A DNA stretch of 50,516 nucleotides from CAYJPA01 sp964371945 (lineage in GTDB: Bacteria > Chloroflexota > Chloroflexia > Thermomicrobiales > UBA6265), in the NCBI GenBank assembly GCA_964371945.1, contig CAYJPA010000040.1:1-50516 (forward strand), read 5' to 3'. The notes under the pieces are model-generated. The model was not told where the DNA came from. It saw only the letters and a program-made list of their open reading frames with translations, and did not search any database. Below are positions 47,536-50,516 of the stretch, piece by piece (position 1 is the first letter of the stretch; each line of letters begins with the position of its first letter). The translations under genes were made by a program, and so were the position numbers.

Positions 47536-48564
47536 ATGAACGAACCGTCATCGAACATCGAGCAAATCACCTATGTGCCAGATCGGCAGTTGGGAATCCC
47601 GGCCACAGATGATTGGTATCATCACGCTGTGAGCGAAGCCGTCCGCACAACCCGATCCCCGGTTGATCACCTACTTCATCGATTTCCCGAGCGCGGCATC
47701 GCGATCGCGTCGTTGTCGTCGGCCGCAATCATTTGGGGCAGCGCGGCCGTCGGAGCGAAAGCCGCGCTGCGCGACTTCCCGCCATTCGTGCTTGCCGAGC
47801 TTCGTTGGTTGATCGCGATAGCCTGCCTATGGCCGCTGATGCGCAGGTCCGGTGAAGCGCCGGCAAGCGGCCGGGGAGTCGCACTGCTGGGACTGACCGG
47901 GCTCTTCCTCTTCTACTTCTTCTACAGCTTTGGCCTGAAACACACATCCGCGGCAAACGGCACCTTGATCGGCGGAGGTACGCCGGTAATCGTCGCGTTG
48001 TTATCGGCCGCATTCCTCGGGGAACGACTCGTCCGCCGTAAGGCCGTGGGAATCGCGGTTTCGCTCGCCGGCATCTGTTTCATCGTGAGCAGTGGCGCGA
48101 AACTCGATGGCTCACTGGTGGGCAACCTCTTGATCGTCGGAAGCATGCTGAGCTGGGCGTCGTACACGACAATCAGCCGAAAACTCGTTGGCGGTGGGGG
48201 ATCGCTGGGCATTCTGGTTGGGACCGCAATCTACGGACTGCTCATGATGGCGCCCGCGGCCGTCGTTGAGCTATTCGTCTCCGATTTCGGTACGATCACT
48301 CCAGGCTCGATCATCCTACTGCTTTATCTTGCGCTCGGGCCATCGGCCGCCGCATATCTGTTGTGGGGATACGGGTTGTCGAAGATCGAAGCCAGCCAGG
48401 CGGCGGTCTACGGTAATCTGATGCCGATGTTCGGTGTCATTGCGGCAGCGGTCTTCCTCGACGAGCGGATCACACTGACTCATGTTATCGGTGGGGCGTG
48501 CATTATCGCCGGCGTGTCGATTGCCACCGTTTCAGGGCGAGCGTTTACAGGCAAGAGCAAATGA
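47536..48564 (+). CDS. DMT-family (EamA) transporter
   Basis: A 342-residue membrane protein with about ten hydrophobic helices in two EamA repeats: ASLSSAAIIWGSAAVGAKAAL and FVLAELRWLIAIACLWPL in the first, SWASYTTISRKLVGG in the second, and GPSAAAYLLWGYGLSKIEAS near the end. The first 45 residues are polar and extra, so the real start may be further in, for example a GTG at 47629. Metabolite export is the family-level expectation. It is followed after 12 bases by a PPOX gene on the same strand. It is the second DMT transporter here but not a close copy of the first. Confidence 0.87.
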   Translation: MNEPSSNIEQITYVPDRQLGIPATDDWYHHAVSEAVRTTRSPVDHLLHRFPERGIAIASLSSAAIIWGSAAVGAKAALRDFPPFVLAELRWLIAIACLWPLMRRSGEAPASGRGVALLGLTGLFLFYFFYSFGLKHTSAANGTLIGGGTPVIVALLSAAFLGERLVRRKAVGIAVSLAGICFIVSSGAKLDGSLVGNLLIVGSMLSWASYTTISRKLVGGGGSLGILVGTAIYGLLMMAPAAVVELFVSDFGTITPGSIILLLYLALGPSAAAYLLWGYGLSKIEASQAAVYGNLMPMFGVIAAAVFLDERITLTHVIGGACIIAGVSIATVSGRAFTGKSK

Positions 48565-48576
48565 GGAGGATGGATC

Positions 48577-49029
48577 ATGGCTCGTCTCAGCGCCGAACAG
48601 ATCGGCGAGTTTCTGGCACAGCCGCTGATTGGCCGCCTCGGGGTCGTCACCGGCAACGGAGATCCGTACATTGTGCCAATCTGGTATGACTGGACGGGCG
48701 ACGGCGTCCTGATTGCCGTGCGGGAGCGGGCAACATATGTGCCTTGGCTCAGAGCCCGTGGCCGGGCCTGTATATCGATCGCCGAGGATCATGACCAGCT
48801 TCGTCGGGTGCTCATTACCGGTCGTGTAGAGGTCGTTCGCGATGCTGCACCGGATACCGGTGAGTGGTTAGAACGAAGCCGCATCGTTTGCAAGCGATAT
48901 CTCGGCAATGACGCCGGAGACGATTACCAGGATGAGACGATCTCCCGGCCGTGCATCTGGTTCAAGATCCACGCCGATGAGATCGTCTCGTGGGACAGCC
49001 CAGCCTGGCATCCGCGATATCTCGCGTGA
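48577..49029 (+). CDS. PPOX-class flavin/F420-dependent protein
   Basis: A 150-residue split-barrel flavoprotein. The core reads IGRLGVVTGNGDPYIVPIWYDWTGDGVLIAVRERA-like (LGVVTGNGDPYIVPIWY, then VLIAVRERATYVPWLRARGR, then VLITGRVEVVRD), typical of small PPOX domain proteins. It has a strong ribosome binding site (GAGGAGGATGGATC before the ATG). It forms an operon with the DMT transporter upstream (12-base gap), so the transporter and this enzyme may act on the same compound. Cofactor and substrate unknown. Confidence 0.85.
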   Translation: MARLSAEQIGEFLAQPLIGRLGVVTGNGDPYIVPIWYDWTGDGVLIAVRERATYVPWLRARGRACISIAEDHDQLRRVLITGRVEVVRDAAPDTGEWLERSRIVCKRYLGNDAGDDYQDETISRPCIWFKIHADEIVSWDSPAWHPRYLA

Positions 49030-49193
49030 ACGAGGTGGCTGCACTGGCGCGGGGGTAAAAGAGTGCGAGTCGGCTGAAGCCTCCGCCGCGGGAGCCCGCG
49101 GGTGGCTCCCCTACGACGGATAACGTATGTGTCGCGCACGTTTCGGGGCGGAATCCCTCCCGCGAGTCACTGTCCACGATTACACAGACAGGC

Positions 49194-50255
49194 TTAGTCG
49201 TCTGTGCCTGCGAGGACGCCGGCGGTGACGTCGGCTTCCGCGCCATTGAACGCGAGCTTCCCGCTCAGCTCGGGTGATGCGGCTTTGATTCGGTCCCGGA
49301 TCTCCTCCAGAACGGCCGGATTGTGCTTGAGGAACTCCTTGGAATTCTCGCGACCCTGACCGATCCGCTCTTCGCCAAACGAGAACCAGGAGCCGGTTTT
49401 CTTCACGATACCGAGGTCGGCGGCGACGTCGAGCACGCTGCCCGTCACCGAGATTCCTTCGTTGTACATGACATCGAATTCGGCCTGCCGGAATGGCGGG
49501 GCAACCTTGTTTTTCACGACCTTGACCCGGACGCGGGAACCGATCGCATCCTGCCCGTTCTTGATCGTTTCGATCCGGCGGATATCCATGCGGGTAGAGG
49601 CGTAGAACTTCAACGCATTGCCACCGGTGGTTGTCTCCGGGCTGCCGAACATGACACCGATCTTGGAGCGGAGCTGATTGATGAAGATCACGCACGTTTT
49701 GGTCCGGCTGATGGTGCCGGTCAATTTGCGCAGGGCCTGACTCATCAATCTTGCCTGCAAGCCGACGTGGGAATCGCCCATATCGCCGTCGATCTCGGCC
49801 TTCGGCACGAGTGCCGCGACAGAGTCGATGACGATCACGTCGATCGCGCCCGAACGTACCAGCGTTTCGACAATCTCGAGCGCCTGCTCACCGGTGTCTG
49901 GTTGGGAGATGAGGAGATCGGTGAGATTGACACCGAGACGGCTGGCGTAGATGGGGTCAAGCGCGTGCTCAGCATCGATGTAAGCAGTAACGCCACCCAG
50001 CTTTTGCGCTTCCGCAATGATGTGGAGCGCAAGGGTGGTTTTACCTGAGGATTCCGGGCCGTAGATCTCCGTGATCCGGCCGCGAGGAACGCCTCCGATT
50101 CCGAGTGCCAGATCGAGGGCGATGCAGCCGGTGGGAATCGATTCGATCTGAGAATGGGTGGACTCGCCCATTTTCATGATCGCGCCCTTGCCGAACTGGC
50201 GCTCGATCTGTGAAATGGCGAGCTCAATTGCGCGTTCCCGGTCAGCCGCGGCCAT
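49194..50255 (-). CDS. recA: Recombinase RecA
   Basis: The DNA-strand-exchange ATPase of homologous recombination and co-protease trigger of the SOS response. The 353-residue product is full length. Walker A GPESSGKTTLA is near residues 66-76, Walker B-like VIVIDSVAALVPKAE is present, and the loop 1/loop 2 region includes INQLRSKIGVMFGSPETTTGGNALKFY. The C-terminal domain ends in a short acidic tail (AGTDD). An ATG at 50255 has AGGAAGGAC upstream. A sigma-70-like promoter and a LexA-like box lie upstream. No recX follows in the window. Confidence 0.97.
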   Translation of the reverse strand: MAAADRERAIELAISQIERQFGKGAIMKMGESTHSQIESIPTGCIALDLALGIGGVPRGRITEIYGPESSGKTTLALHIIAEAQKLGGVTAYIDAEHALDPIYASRLGVNLTDLLISQPDTGEQALEIVETLVRSGAIDVIVIDSVAALVPKAEIDGDMGDSHVGLQARLMSQALRKLTGTISRTKTCVIFINQLRSKIGVMFGSPETTTGGNALKFYASTRMDIRRIETIKNGQDAIGSRVRVKVVKNKVAPPFRQAEFDVMYNEGISVTGSVLDVAADLGIVKKTGSWFSFGEERIGQGRENSKEFLKHNPAVLEEIRDRIKAASPELSGKLAFNGAEADVTAGVLAGTDD

Positions 50256-50315
50256 AGAACGTCCTTCCTGTTCCTGAATCCGGCGTAATCACCGGCGTAA
50301 GTCGAATCGCGTACT

Positions 50316-50329
50316 CGAATATTTGTTCT
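50316..50329 (-). promoter_or_regulatory. Probable LexA (SOS) box upstream of recA
   Basis: On the minus strand the site reads AGAACAAATATTCG, a near-palindrome. It matches the Gram-positive LexA consensus CGAACRNRYGTTYC at 11 of 14 positions. It lies about 60 bases before the recA start and just downstream of the predicted transcription start, so bound LexA would block transcription. Confidence 0.65.
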
Positions 50330-50342
50330 AATCTCTTTTCGA

Positions 50343-50371
50343 ATTGTAGACGAAAGTTTTGGACGCTGCAA
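50343..50371 (-). promoter_or_regulatory. Sigma-70-like promoter of recA
   Basis: On the minus strand TTGCAG (50366-50371) and TACAAT (50343-50348) are separated by exactly 17 bases. The -10 matches consensus at five of six positions and the -35 at four of six. Transcription would begin near 50336, giving a leader of about 80 bases and placing the LexA-like box at roughly +7 to +20. Confidence 0.65.
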
Positions 50372-50400
50372 GCCCCTTGCGAGAGTCACGAAGCGCTGAG

Positions 50401-50444
50401 CGATTTCGGTCCATGTGACCTCACTGGTCTCGTGACCGAAATCG
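50401..50444. repeat. 11-bp inverted repeat with an inner stem, at the right edge
   Basis: CGATTTCGGTC (50401-50411) is exactly inverted at 50434-50444, with an inner GACC/GGTC pairing. A direct repeat TCGTGAC occurs at 50430 and 50442. It could be an operator or a terminator for a gene beyond the right edge. No U run of note follows. Confidence 0.5.
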
Positions 50445-50516
50445 TGACACACCCTCTGAAATCGTAACTGCTCAGAGTGGGGCCAATTTCCCGGCAGGAA
50501 TGCGTGGGGCGCGCAG

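Noticed and set aside
49070..49110. CGCGGGAGCCCGCG palindrome as terminator between PPOX and recA
   Set aside because: The stem is short and no T run follows on either strand.

Overview
The window is 50.5 kb of GC-rich bacterial chromosome. It has frequent GTG and TTG starts, three flavin/F420-type PPOX proteins, Tat-exported solute-binding and surface proteins, and SH3b/NlpC wall enzymes. Together these suggest a Chloroflexota bacterium, most likely from the Thermomicrobia side. That placement is inferred from gene content and has not been tested by phylogeny. No rRNA, tRNA, CRISPR array, insertion sequence or prophage was recognised.

Layout. 0.3-10.3 kb holds housekeeping genes: dxs with a strong terminator, rsmG overlapping a DUF402 gene, an aldo/keto reductase, a zinc-ribbon/J-domain protein, a fumC + FMN alpha-hydroxyacid dehydrogenase pair, and a divergent trkA-trkH potassium pair. 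10.8-17.7 kb holds a tiny cysteine-rich protein, a PPOX protein, an MFS transporter, a heterodimeric ABC exporter and an LppX-like exported protein. 18.0-22.7 kb is a CUT1-type sugar ABC operon: a Tat-exported binding protein, one polypeptide containing both MalF-like and MalG-like permeases, and a MalK-like ATPase. Several RNA hairpins lie between these genes.

22.9-27.6 kb looks like a decaying catabolic cluster. A nucleoside phosphorylase is frameshifted and two FAD-dependent amine oxidoreductases carry frameshifts and stop codons, while a DMT transporter and a YhcH-family gene between them are intact. 27.6-31.3 kb is a tight trpB-trpA-aroH-aroF operon for aromatic amino acids. 31.5-41.2 kb is mainly envelope genes and genes of unknown role: a Tat-exported Lys-rich/Ser-Pro-Gly protein, a methyltransferase, a seven-SH3b NlpC/P60 hydrolase, an orphan beta-class DNA methyltransferase, a coiled-coil protein, a histone-deacetylase-like enzyme and a DUF4352-like/SH3b protein. 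41.5-50.3 kb holds an S9 peptidase, two PPOX proteins, a pentapeptide/Thr-Pro surface protein with an FPDTG sorting-like tail, a zinc metallopeptidase, a DMT transporter and recA with a readable promoter and a LexA-like box.

I do not see a complete undescribed defence or mobile system. The best leads are the single-chain MalF-MalG permease with its regulatory hairpins, the clustered gene damage at 23.2-26.9 kb, the matched loss of one catalytic site in the ABC exporter pair, the covarying cysteine pairs in SH3b repeats 2-5, and the small five-cysteine protein.
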